Shown: piece by piece, positions 35,134-42,232 of the stretch
Layout: each line of letters begins with the position of its first letter
Position numbering within the stretch: the first letter of the stretch is position 1
NCBI RefSeq assembly: GCF_005877885.1
Contig: NZ_VCHY01000003.1
Location: forward strand, 248,001 to 312,000
From: Labilibacter sediminis
GTDB taxonomy: Bacteria; Bacteroidota; Bacteroidia; Bacteroidales; Marinilabiliaceae
Direction of reading: 5' to 3'
DNA length: 64,000 nucleotides
Notes under the pieces: model-generated
What the model was told of the DNA's origin: nothing
Seen by the model: only the letters and a program-made list of their open reading frames with translations
The model's database searches: none
Position numbers and translations under genes: made by a program

Positions 35134-35589
35134 ATGAAAAAAATTATTTTATCAATTGTTTTATCAGTTATTGGTTTTTCAGCTTATGCACAATCTGATC
35201 ATAAAGAATTAGAAGCGATTAAAAAAGTAATCAATGTGGCCTATCTTCAGGGTGTACAGAACATAGGTGATATGGAGAAAATTGACTCTGGCTTTCATCC
35301 TGATTTTAGGATGCAGGTATTGGAAAAAGATGGAAGTTTAAATAATGTATCTCTGAAGGGATTTAAAAAGCGAGTAAAAACAAATATAGATAAAGGTATT
35401 CTTCCCCGAGCTGAAGGAAAACAAGTAAGCATAAATTTTTTAGACATTAATGTTGAACAGTACGTCGCCGCCATTAAAATGGAATATATACAGGAAGGCA
35501 AGTCTGTTTATATCGATTATATGCAATTGTATAAATTCCCTGATGGCTGGAAAATTGTAAACAAGATTTACTATACGGTAGGCGATTAA
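35134..35589 (+). CDS. Exported NTF2-like protein (putative lumazine-binding domain)
   Basis: A 151-aa protein with a signal peptide (1-20, ending AYAQ) and one NTF2-like cone fold: AIKKVINVAYLQGVQNIGD, then FHPDFRMQVLEKDGS, and the C-terminal YIDYMQLYKFPDGWKIVNKI that is typical of the putative lumazine-binding family (PF12893). It may bind a small hydrophobic ligand or act as a small hydrolase partner; unknown. The spacer in front has no copy of the locus motif but contains ACCTTCTCCTTGAGAAGGT, a perfect hairpin that could attenuate read-through from 34288. Confidence 0.8.
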   Translation: MKKIILSIVLSVIGFSAYAQSDHKELEAIKKVINVAYLQGVQNIGDMEKIDSGFHPDFRMQVLEKDGSLNNVSLKGFKKRVKTNIDKGILPRAEGKQVSINFLDINVEQYVAAIKMEYIQEGKSVYIDYMQLYKFPDGWKIVNKIYYTVGD

Positions 35590-35611
35590 TAAACATATTC
35601 TATAAAAGATA

Positions 35612-35645
35612 AAAAAGCAGCTTTCTGATTAGGAAGTTGCTTTTT
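35612..35645 (+). terminator. Terminator after the NTF2-like gene
   Basis: AAAAAGCAGCTT and AAGTTGCTTTTT form a 12-bp stem with one G-U pair and end in TTTTT. It begins 23 bases after the stop codon. Confidence 0.82.
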
Positions 35646-35749
35646 AAATTTAAGCACAAACCAGCAAGGATTTTAAGAAGGTTCACCATAAAGAGTACGC
35701 CTTAAACTTGATTTAGTTGAGAATATACTTTGCATTCCTTGGCGGTTAA

Positions 35750-35798
35750 ATAAAAAACCTCCCTGTGCCGATCGCCCTTTGCGGCTACAGAGAGGTTT
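35750..35798 (-). terminator. Terminator of the helical hypothetical gene
   Basis: AAACCTCCCTGT (35755-35766) pairs with ACAGAGAGGTTT (35787-35798), one mismatch. On the minus strand the hairpin is followed by a TTTTTT run. It begins 21 bases after the gene's stop. Confidence 0.75.
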
Positions 35799-35818
35799 TA
35801 GTTTCTGTTATTCCTTAT

Positions 35819-36515
35819 TTACGAGTGCTGCACTATACCCAACATCTCCAGGTATTGAGGTTGGTCTGACACAGCCAAACGAGCAATTTCAATGTAATCA
35901 GAGTACCACTCCTGCAAATCATCAATAGCTTTATCTCTTACCTTGGTCGATTCCTGGGCCTCTCCCATTTCTTTTTTCCGAACTGCCAGCAATTCTTCGG
36001 CCTTGTTAACCAGACGCAAGCCCGCTTGGAGCTTTTCTGTTGTCTGACCATATTTTAACATGGTGGCTAAAGCATCCTCATCGGTCAATAGATTGGCATA
36101 AAAAACATTGGTTTGTCTAAGCCATCCCGATTGACTTTCTTTTCTTGATCCCGCTAACTCAAGCTGAACATTCCTGTTTGAATCATTTCGAAAAGCAATA
36201 CGTGCAACTTTTAAATGAGGTATATACTTTTTATTGGCATCGTTTATGGCATCATTTAAGGCTTTAGTGGCTGCTTTTTGTTCGCCATCTTCTTTTTTAT
36301 GATTATTAACAAGCAAAATGGCCGCATCCAATAGGTCTTTGCCTTCAGCCATTCTTTCAGGTGTATACCCGTACTCTTGTAATAAGCTAGCTATTGGATT
36401 CTGGATTATTCCATTGGTTATAGCTACGCCTGATTTAGTGATTAATTGGTCAATTTTTTGTTCATAATTTAGTTTGATTAAATAAAGGGCGATATGATTA
36501 TAATTGATGTTTCAT
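35819..36515 (-). pseudogene. Helical hypothetical protein with a frameshift at its start codon
   Basis: The frame ending at 35819 gives 177 aa from the first in-frame ATG (36352), but it stays open for 53 further codons upstream to 36511 with coding-like sequence (YNHIALYLIKLNYEQKIDQL) and no usable ATG, GTG or TTG. The TGA that closes it overlaps an ATG at 36515 in ATGAAACATCAAT; removing one A would give ATG-AAC-ATC-AAT and a continuous ~231-aa protein. So either one base is in error, or the gene is inactivated or shifted at codon 2. The protein is predicted almost wholly alpha-helical (repeated amphipathic segments, DANKKYIPHLKVARIAFRND, KLQAGLRLVNKAEELL) with no signal peptide. I do not recognise a family. 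A terminator follows. Confidence 0.6.
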
Positions 36516-36605
36516 TTTTATGTCTTCCTGTTAATCGCTTCTGATACACAGCTCGCTTTTTTGGTTTCCTGTTAAAAATTTTTGCTTGCCTTTTAATGTA
36601 ATTTG

Positions 36606-36640
36606 GCTCTCCCCCACTAATCTTTCATTCACCCCCACTT
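36606..36640 (-). promoter_or_regulatory. Weak AraC-type motif copy on the minus strand (site 7)
   Basis: Read on the minus strand, AAGTGGGGGTGAATGAAAGA then TTAGTGGGGGAGAG resembles the locus motif (GG..TGA..GGGG) about 120 bases before the ATG at 36515. The spacing is imperfect and the -7 region is poor (TACATTAA), so this is the least certain copy. Confidence 0.3.
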
Positions 36641-37100
36641 TTTTTTAATAAACCGGCCATGGTTTGTCATACAATAATGGCCGTGAATAAAAAGTAAGCC
36701 ACGGGTAAACAAAAATTGATGAAGCTTAATCATTTATATGTGACTGTTAAATAAAAAAAAATCATCGCTCACCATTTTCATATGGAGAATAGCCATATTA
36801 TATAGACTTTCTGTAAAAACTGTATGCCAATTTTTCTTCTCATCATCGAATATACTAATTATATTATTAAATCAAAACACTACATATAAAACATACAATC
36901 TTAATTTTATTACCTATGTTTATCTAATCACAGCAGACATAAGCATAACAAAACAATCATATATCATAGGCCAATAAAGGTTTTGACATCATTTAAACAT
37001 TAAACTTACACGGCTTCATTAGCAATAAAATAAACATCCATATGTATATGATTATATAAACCCTTTTGTTGCAATCACTTTAAAAAACAAACTTGACAAT
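36641..37100. other. AT-rich intergenic stretch, nothing recognised
   Basis: No open frame of coding quality, hairpin with a T-run or known repeat was seen here. The stretch separates the divergent helical gene and the repeat lipoprotein. Confidence 0.5.
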
Positions 37101-37159
37101 TTTGGAGGGGTACTTGAAGAAAATGGGGTACATAAAAGGGTGCAAATCCCTCATCTTTG
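37101..37159 (+). promoter_or_regulatory. AraC-type direct-repeat site 4 and -7 box
   Basis: TTTGGAGGGGTACTTGAAGA (GG at 37104) then ATGGGGTACATA (GG at 37125), 21 bp apart. The -7-like CATCTTTG is at 37152-37159, 27 bp after the second GG. It precedes the lipoprotein at 37195. Confidence 0.6.
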
Positions 37160-37194
37160 TAATGAAGATTATTAATCATTAAAAACAAAACGAT

Positions 37195-37539
37195 ATGAAA
37201 ATGAAGAATTTATTATTAACAGTTGTAGTAGCAGCAGGCATTAGCCTTGTTTCGTGCTCAAAAGATAATGATGTTGTTAAACCTGATAATGATGTTGATG
37301 TGCAACTTCCTATTGGTCCGGATATTGAAAATCCATTGCTGCCTGATGCCGATCTTCCAATGACTCCCGGAGGTGATGCTGATGTACAAAACCCAATGGC
37401 TCCGGATGTTGAAAATCCAATATTACCAGATGCCGATTTGCCAATTGCACCGGGTCCGGATGAGGATGTTCAGAATCCAATGGTTCCCGAAACAGGTAAT
37501 CCAATAGCTCCGGATCCGGAAAAAGATCCTAAAAATTAA
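37195..37539 (+). CDS. Asp/Pro-rich repeat lipoprotein
   Basis: A 114-aa lipoprotein: signal (1-20) and lipobox LVSC, lipidated Cys21. After a short linker the mature protein is three tandem ~28-residue units, the first two nearly identical in plan: DVQ.P...PD.ENP.LPDADLP, followed by a Pro/Gly/Asp-rich turn; the third decays to DVQNPMVPETGNPIAPD. The DNA repeats with an 84-base period. It is very acidic (Asp/Glu) and rich in Pro and Asn, with no Cys after the lipobox, so a stiff extended surface stalk or calcium-binding spacer is plausible. I know no family. It carries the best-spaced copy of the locus motif. Confidence 0.75.
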   Translation: MKMKNLLLTVVVAAGISLVSCSKDNDVVKPDNDVDVQLPIGPDIENPLLPDADLPMTPGGDADVQNPMAPDVENPILPDADLPIAPGPDEDVQNPMVPETGNPIAPDPEKDPKN

Positions 37540-37597
37540 TTGCTTAATGAAAACCATTATGGCTCAAAAAATCACCTGCTATAGGGTGGTCTTAGCC

Positions 37598-37773
37598 TTT
37601 AACCCGCATTATGTATTAGAACTTCGTCATGAACATTGAAAGCACTATAAAACAAGGCTTTACTGAAATGAAGCATAGCATCGTTCTGGTGAGTTGAAGT
37701 GAAGCAACAAAGTGTCTTGTTTTGAAGTGATTTCAATGTGTCATAGATTTTCAAATGCATAATGCGAGTTTAA
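37598..37773 (+). repeat. Copy C of the ~176-bp palindromic dispersed element
   Basis: Starts TTTAACCCGCATTATGTATT and ends AAATGCATAATGCGAGTTTA, with inner arms GAACATTGAAA and TTTCAATGTG and centre GCATAGCATCGTTCTGGTGAG, identical in that centre to copy B. Same orientation as A and B. It marks the right edge of the AraC locus. Between here and 38020 I see only a short TTCAGGA/TCCTGAA hairpin (37985-38002) without a T-run on the coding strand of tcdA. Confidence 0.78.
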
Positions 37774-38020
37774 TGGTAATTTCCGATTAAAAGTTAAAAA
37801 CATACCAGGCTATGTTAATACGAATATTGCTAATTATTTGAGTTGTAAAATGGTTCTTTTAGGTTGTACCCTAGGTGCACAATTGACTTTTTTTGAGCAA
37901 AGCTTTAAGGCATGATCAGCCATCTCTACACTTTCAAATTTGAGGAGCCTAAAGCAAATTTTTAGGTAGGGTGATATAAACTTTTTCAGGACAAATCCTG
38001 AACCTCAACCCTTTACCAGA

Positions 38021-38734
38021 CTACTTACCCGATAAATCGCGAATGACCTTGCTGGCCACAAAACAGCCAAAAATAGCCGGCAAATACGAAATTGTGCCTA
38101 CCGTCGTTTTCTTATTACGCTCTCCTTCTGTTTTAATAATGTATTCTTTGGGTACCTCCTCGTATGAATACACTACAGGTATACCTTTACGAACCCCCTT
38201 TTGATACAAACGCTTACGTACCATGCGGGCCAGGTTACAATATTTTGATTTGGAAATGTCTGCTATCTGAACTTTAGATGGGTCAAACTTACCTCCTGCT
38301 CCCATTGAAGAAATAATAGGCAATCCCTTTTGAACTGATTCGTAAATTAACGCAACCTTAGGCGACAATGTATCAATGGCATCCACCACATAATCAAAGC
38401 CATTATTTAATACTTCATTAAAATCATCCTCGGCCACAAAATTTGAAATCACATTCAACTCTACCTCCGGGTTAATATCTCTTAACCTTTCGGCAACCAC
38501 TTCCGCTTTTAACTTGCCGTTAGTACTTGTTAATGCAGGTAACTGGCGGTTTCTGTTACTTGCATTTACCGTATCTCCATCTATAATGGTTAAACGGCCC
38601 ACTCCTGCCCTCACAATTAATTCTGCTGCGTATGATCCAACTCCACCAAGGCCCACAACAATTACTTTTTTATCGGCCAATTCTTTTACTTTTTCGTCAC
38701 CTAATAACAATGCGGTACGCTCTAACCACTCCAT
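38021..38734 (-). CDS. tcdA: tRNA threonylcarbamoyladenosine dehydratase (TcdA/CsdL)
   Basis: A 237-aa ThiF/MoeB/E1-family protein. The adenylate-binding Rossmann motif is VGLGGVGSYAAELIVRAGVG (28-47), followed by DGDTVNASNRNRQ, the D..N.NRQ signature of this group. TcdA uses ATP to cyclise N6-threonylcarbamoyladenosine at position 37 of tRNAs to ct6A. Length (about 230-270 in the family) and lack of a ThiF-type rhodanese or zinc domain agree. It follows the TatD gene by 2 bases on the same strand, so they form an operon. Confidence 0.9.
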   Translation of the reverse strand: MEWLERTALLLGDEKVKELADKKVIVVGLGGVGSYAAELIVRAGVGRLTIIDGDTVNASNRNRQLPALTSTNGKLKAEVVAERLRDINPEVELNVISNFVAEDDFNEVLNNGFDYVVDAIDTLSPKVALIYESVQKGLPIISSMGAGGKFDPSKVQIADISKSKYCNLARMVRKRLYQKGVRKGIPVVYSYEEVPKEYIIKTEGERNKKTTVGTISYLPAIFGCFVASKVIRDLSGK

Positions 38735-38736
38735 CT

Positions 38737-39384
38737 TTAAATAAATATTCTATTAAAATTATTTTCAATCCTTTTCTCCAACTCAGGTAAAGGCAGGTTC
38801 AACATTTCGGCTGCAGCCTGATAAATTTCTATCACCTCCCGCTTACAGTCATCTGTTTCGAACAACACAAAATCCATATCCACCTCATTTAAAAGGGATT
38901 TATACTTTTGTGGTTGTTCTAATAATTTCTCGCCAAAAGAAATAAAAATATTTTGCTTTGAAAACTGTTTAGCCGTTTCAATTTTACCTTGAAAACCATG
39001 AATGATCCATGGAAAGTTTTGAGCGTGCATTTTATGCATTTCCAGCATTAAATGCGATGTTTTTACCGAATGGATAACCATTGGTAATTTATACCTGCCC
39101 GAAAACGCTATATGGCGTTTAAAAACGTTTTTTTGAGTTTCGATATCTTCCACATAATGATCTATACCACACTCCCCAATTGCATCGATGATTTTATTCT
39201 CGCATAATTTTTCAAGTTTTAAAAATGCATCATCTACATTATGCTGATGAATAAACCATGGATGAATTCCGGCCGACAACAAATCTCCTTCTCGTATTTT
39301 GGACACATCCTCATAGGGATAAAAATTGATCAATGCCTTTGCGCTCTTATTTTTAACTCGATGTGTATGTGCATCAATTATCAT
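38737..39384 (-). CDS. TatD-family metal-dependent hydrolase
   Basis: A 215-aa TIM-barrel TatD-type protein. Metal-ligand motifs are DAHTH (3-7), IGECGIDH with the conserved Glu, VIHS and IHGFQG, and FETDDC with the final Asp. TatD enzymes are DNases acting in repair or nucleic-acid turnover, but this is a short, diverged form (TatD is usually ~260 aa), so activity on DNA is inferred. First gene of a two-gene operon with tcdA. Confidence 0.83.
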   Translation of the reverse strand: MIIDAHTHRVKNKSAKALINFYPYEDVSKIREGDLLSAGIHPWFIHQHNVDDAFLKLEKLCENKIIDAIGECGIDHYVEDIETQKNVFKRHIAFSGRYKLPMVIHSVKTSHLMLEMHKMHAQNFPWIIHGFQGKIETAKQFSKQNIFISFGEKLLEQPQKYKSLLNEVDMDFVLFETDDCKREVIEIYQAAAEMLNLPLPELEKRIENNFNRIFI

Positions 39385-39393
39385 ATTCTGGAA

Positions 39394-39440
39394 TTAAAAA
39401 GTCCTGATAGCACAATAAGGTAACTATCAAGACTTAAAAA
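39394..39440 (-). terminator. Terminator of the M56 peptidase gene
   Basis: AAGTCCTGATAG and CTATCAAGACTT form a 12-bp stem with one G-U/mismatch position around a 13-base loop, followed on the minus strand by TTTTT. It begins 14 bases after the M56 stop codon. Confidence 0.78.
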
Positions 39441-39453
39441 AGTTTGTCTAAAG

Positions 39454-41130
39454 TTAATCTATATCCACATTATTACTTACTAAAGTCATTGGGTATTTCC
39501 TTCTATATTGTTTTTGCAACTGACTACTAAGCTCATCATAATCCTTAGCATCTTGTTTGGCAGCTTTTCTTCTAAGGCTATACACCGTATGCCATACCAT
39601 ATCAACAGCTTCCAAATAATCACTATATAATGTTTCGTTATGGTATTTATAAACCATCACGTACTTTTCAAGTGTTTTAATATGGCTTATGAGTTCTTCA
39701 GAAACATTTTCCAAATCTCTGTTATCAGATGATTGAAATATAAATAAATTTTTAACCTTACTCTTTTCAATTTTGCTCTCTTCAAATACCATCGCATCTT
39801 TAGGTGGCATCAACATAAATAAAGCGGTTTTTTCATCGGCTGAATTAACTTTAGTTACAAAACCAATTTTTGTTAAATCATTATTTCTTAAGGTCTGGCG
39901 AACCTGATCGACCTTTTGCATTTTAACCGAAGAATCCACTTCCAAAAGCACTGACATCTTTCGTGCTTTCTCTTTATCCTCTGGTAAAACAATAGACGCT
40001 ATTAACTCATCGACCTTATTGATATCATGCTCAACTCCGTTAAAATAAAATGATTCGGGAGTCATCGAAAGGGTACATAAAATAAAGTCATCGTCGTAAG
40101 TTTTCACTTCACGCGCATAAGGTACATCAAGTTCTAAATGATTTGCTTGAGCACTTTTTAAAGCAGCCTGCTTATTTGAGTTGTTTATGTTTTCATCTGT
40201 GCAGTTTGCAAAAAATACAAATGCAAACGATAATATAGGAATTACCAATAATGCTTTTAATTGGGCAATTCTTCCTGATTTAGATTTATTCATCATGGCT
40301 ATTCGTTTTTTAATTGATAATAAATTAAAATTATTGACCAGCTCAACTGAGCGAATGCTGATTAACTGACTCAGTAAAAGAGACTGATAATCGAATAAAG
40401 TATGTCCTTGCTCTATCACCTTTCTATCGGCAATATACTCATGACATGTTTTCATCGATTTCTGTATGCGCCATGTAAGCGGATTAAACCATTGAAGCAA
40501 CGTAATCATTTGCGCCAGTAGTAAATCCACCGAATGTTTATGCTGCACATGAACTTTTTCATGTGCCAAAACCTGCTCATATTCTTCCTGCTTAAGCGAG
40601 TTTTTATTTAAAAACACCCATCTCAAAAATGAAAAAGAGGGTACATTATCTTCAACCAATACCAACTGAACTCCATTCGTTTCAATGGTTCTATTGGTAC
40701 GGATGTATTTAAAAAGCTGATAAACAAGAAATAATAAACGGGTAACAAAAAATAGCAATCCTGCTATGTAGATATAAAAAATAATGCCGGAAACATTCCA
40801 CGAAGAATAAACAGACCCGATAGATGCATCATTATTGCTAATTTGCTTGTCTGGGTATGAAACTTCGTAATCAGGATCTGTGATTAAAATAAGTTCTTCG
40901 TAATAATTTTTAAATGAATTTATTTGTTGAATAGTTGAAGAAACTTCTGTTTGATCTCCAGAAAACTGAAGAGGTACTATTGGCATAATAACAGATAAAA
41001 TTAAACTTGCCAATAAGTAAAACCGGTTAAAATTGAAGTAAGTTTCTTTTCTAAAGAAAACTACATAGCCCAAGTAAAAGAGACTTAAGCATAAACCAGA
41101 TTCAAACAGATATATTAAAAAACTAGTCAT
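39454..41130 (-). CDS. M56-family (BlaR1/MecR1-like) sensor peptidase
   Basis: A 558-aa membrane zinc peptidase. Four predicted membrane segments surround the catalytic domain; the zinc motif is AHEKVHVQHKHS (HExxH), followed by QWFNPLTWR and CHEYIADRKV, a typical M56 core. The last hydrophobic segment ends FFANCTDEN near residue 300, and the C-terminal ~260 residues face the periplasm. It has no penicillin-binding domain, so it is not a beta-lactam sensor of the BlaR1 type. I chose ATG 41130 because it overlaps the stop of the BlaI-like gene by 8 bases (ATGACTAG), a translational coupling pattern. Its expected role is to cleave or inactivate the partner repressor upon a signal. Confidence 0.87.
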   Translation of the reverse strand: MTSFLIYLFESGLCLSLFYLGYVVFFRKETYFNFNRFYLLASLILSVIMPIVPLQFSGDQTEVSSTIQQINSFKNYYEELILITDPDYEVSYPDKQISNNDASIGSVYSSWNVSGIIFYIYIAGLLFFVTRLLFLVYQLFKYIRTNRTIETNGVQLVLVEDNVPSFSFLRWVFLNKNSLKQEEYEQVLAHEKVHVQHKHSVDLLLAQMITLLQWFNPLTWRIQKSMKTCHEYIADRKVIEQGHTLFDYQSLLLSQLISIRSVELVNNFNLLSIKKRIAMMNKSKSGRIAQLKALLVIPILSFAFVFFANCTDENINNSNKQAALKSAQANHLELDVPYAREVKTYDDDFILCTLSMTPESFYFNGVEHDINKVDELIASIVLPEDKEKARKMSVLLEVDSSVKMQKVDQVRQTLRNNDLTKIGFVTKVNSADEKTALFMLMPPKDAMVFEESKIEKSKVKNLFIFQSSDNRDLENVSEELISHIKTLEKYVMVYKYHNETLYSDYLEAVDMVWHTVYSLRRKAAKQDAKDYDELSSQLQKQYRRKYPMTLVSNNVDID

Positions 41131-41500
41131 CTTTATTCTTATTTTTGAGTTCCTCAAGCATTTCTATTGCCTCATTAACGTCTTCTATTTTAAGATTTTT
41201 ATTTTCAGAGAAAAAATTGACTACCTGGGATAAAGAGTTATTAAAATAACCTTTTACCAACTTTCCTAACTGCCCTTTTCGGTAATCATCTTTTGAAATA
41301 AGTGGATAATACTCGTAGGTAGTACCGTATTTATTGAAACCAACAATTTCTTTTTTTACCAAAACCCTCACTATGGTTGAAACACTATTATAAGGAGGTT
41401 TAGGATCAGGATGTTGGGCCACAATATCTTTGATAAAAGCCTTTTCAAGCTCCCACAAATACTTCATTATTTTTTCCTCTGCTTTTGTTAAAGTTACCAT
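41123..41500 (-). CDS. BlaI/MecI/CopY-family repressor
   Basis: A 125-aa winged-helix repressor: TKAEEKIMKYLWELEKAFI at the start and PYNSVSTIVRVLVKKEIVGF for the recognition helix and wing, then a coiled dimerisation tail (LSQVVNFFSENKNLKIEDVNEAIEMLEELKNK). Such dimers bind TACA..TGTA-like or AT-rich palindromes and are cut by their M56 partner. Transcribed first, with the M56 gene overlapping its end. Several TTAAGTT/AACTTA inverted repeats lie just upstream (41539-41595), which would be its own operators. Confidence 0.9.
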   Translation of the reverse strand: MVTLTKAEEKIMKYLWELEKAFIKDIVAQHPDPKPPYNSVSTIVRVLVKKEIVGFNKYGTTYEYYPLISKDDYRKGQLGKLVKGYFNNSLSQVVNFFSENKNLKIEDVNEAIEMLEELKNKNKDD

Positions 41501-41522
41501 CGTATTCTAAGTTAGTTAATCA

Positions 41523-41595
41523 GCAATACAAACATATAACTTATTTTTAAGTATTGCAACTTAATTTTAAGTTGATTAATTTATTCTTAAGTTAC
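41523..41595. promoter_or_regulatory. Cluster of AACTTA/TAAGTT inverted repeats, candidate BlaI-type operators
   Basis: ACTTA-n4-TAAGT (41539-41552) and AACTTAATTTTAAGTT (41558-41573, 7-2-7 inverted) lie in a row, with further TAAGTT half-sites near 41512 and 41586. GCAATAC (41523-41529) also pairs with GTATTGC (41551-41557). The cluster lies 23-95 bases upstream of the repressor gene, the usual place for autoregulatory operators. Confidence 0.5.
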
Positions 41596-41639
41596 AGCTA
41601 ATTAAAAATCCTAAAATACTCCACACCCTGCACCCCCAT

Positions 41640-41665
41640 AGTGTGGAAAAAATTCCACACTTTTT
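41640..41665 (+). terminator. Hairpin AGTGTGGAA/TTCCACACT with T-run
   Basis: A perfect 9-bp stem with a 4-base loop (AAAA) and TTTTT after it on the plus strand. No plus-strand gene is seen upstream, so it may stop antisense transcription toward the sORF or be a structured site. Left unassigned. Confidence 0.4.
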
Positions 41666-41820
41666 ACGCCGAAACTATGCAGATAAAATACTTACACAAA
41701 TCACAAAAAAAATTACACAATGAAAATCAAGCCCTTACAAATCATAATAACAAGGCGGTAAAATTTCTGGCATAGTTTTCACTATTTAAATACTCGAATT
41801 TGAACTGATAATGTATTTCA

Positions 41821-41988
41821 ATGAATCCGTCATTCTTTAATAGGCTTGCTTCTTTAATCATTACTTCCCTGTTTCTTATAATAGGCATAGTATTATTAAA
41901 AAGCGCCAGCGAAGCACAAACCATAAAGCACAAAAAGGTTTTGCACAGCTACACTATTTATGATTGGTCGATTTATAATGAGTTATAG
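41821..41988 (+). CDS. Small exported protein (55 aa)
   Basis: ATG at 41821 opens a 55-aa frame: NPSFFNR, then a long hydrophobic stretch (LASLIITSLFLIIGIVLL), then KSASEAQTIKHK and a polar tail HSYTIYDWSIYNEL. This is a complete signal-peptide or single-span membrane design in a region without other genes. TAGTTTTC (41773-41780), 7 of 8 with the -7 consensus, lies 40 bases upstream, and a strong terminator follows at 42103. Too short for most gene callers. If it is a secreted peptide, the mature part would be about 23-27 residues. It lies between the BlaI gene and the NtrC-type regulator; function unknown. Confidence 0.5.
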   Translation: MNPSFFNRLASLIITSLFLIIGIVLLKSASEAQTIKHKKVLHSYTIYDWSIYNEL

Positions 41989-42102
41989 TAAATTCTCTCA
42001 ACACAACAAATACCGGTATCATTCAACACAACACACACAACAATTGTGATACCACTTAACTGGACTATTGTTACCATATATAGTTAAATGTAGTTCTAGG
42101 CT

Positions 42103-42131
42103 GCGGGTCAAAACGTTGACCCGCTTTTTTT
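42103..42131 (+). terminator. Strong terminator after the small exported protein
   Basis: GCGGGTCA (42103-42110) and TGACCCGC (42117-42124) form a perfect 8-bp stem with a 6-base loop and seven T. It is on the plus strand where the only upstream candidate gene is the 55-aa frame, so it supports a real transcript there. Confidence 0.88.
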
Positions 42132-42232
42132 ATGCCCCACCCTTAAGCTCCATATGTCCTTTGCCCAAAATATTTTCTCTATTTCAAACAAAAACCTCTT
42201 ATATTTACTACCGTTTAATGCATCCGGGGCAA

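Noticed and set aside
41770-41786. Sigma-54 -24/-12 promoter TGGCAT-n5-TCAC in front of the 55-aa frame
   Set aside because: Only the TGG-CA half fits; the -12 TTGC is TCAC. Kept only as a poor -7 box candidate.
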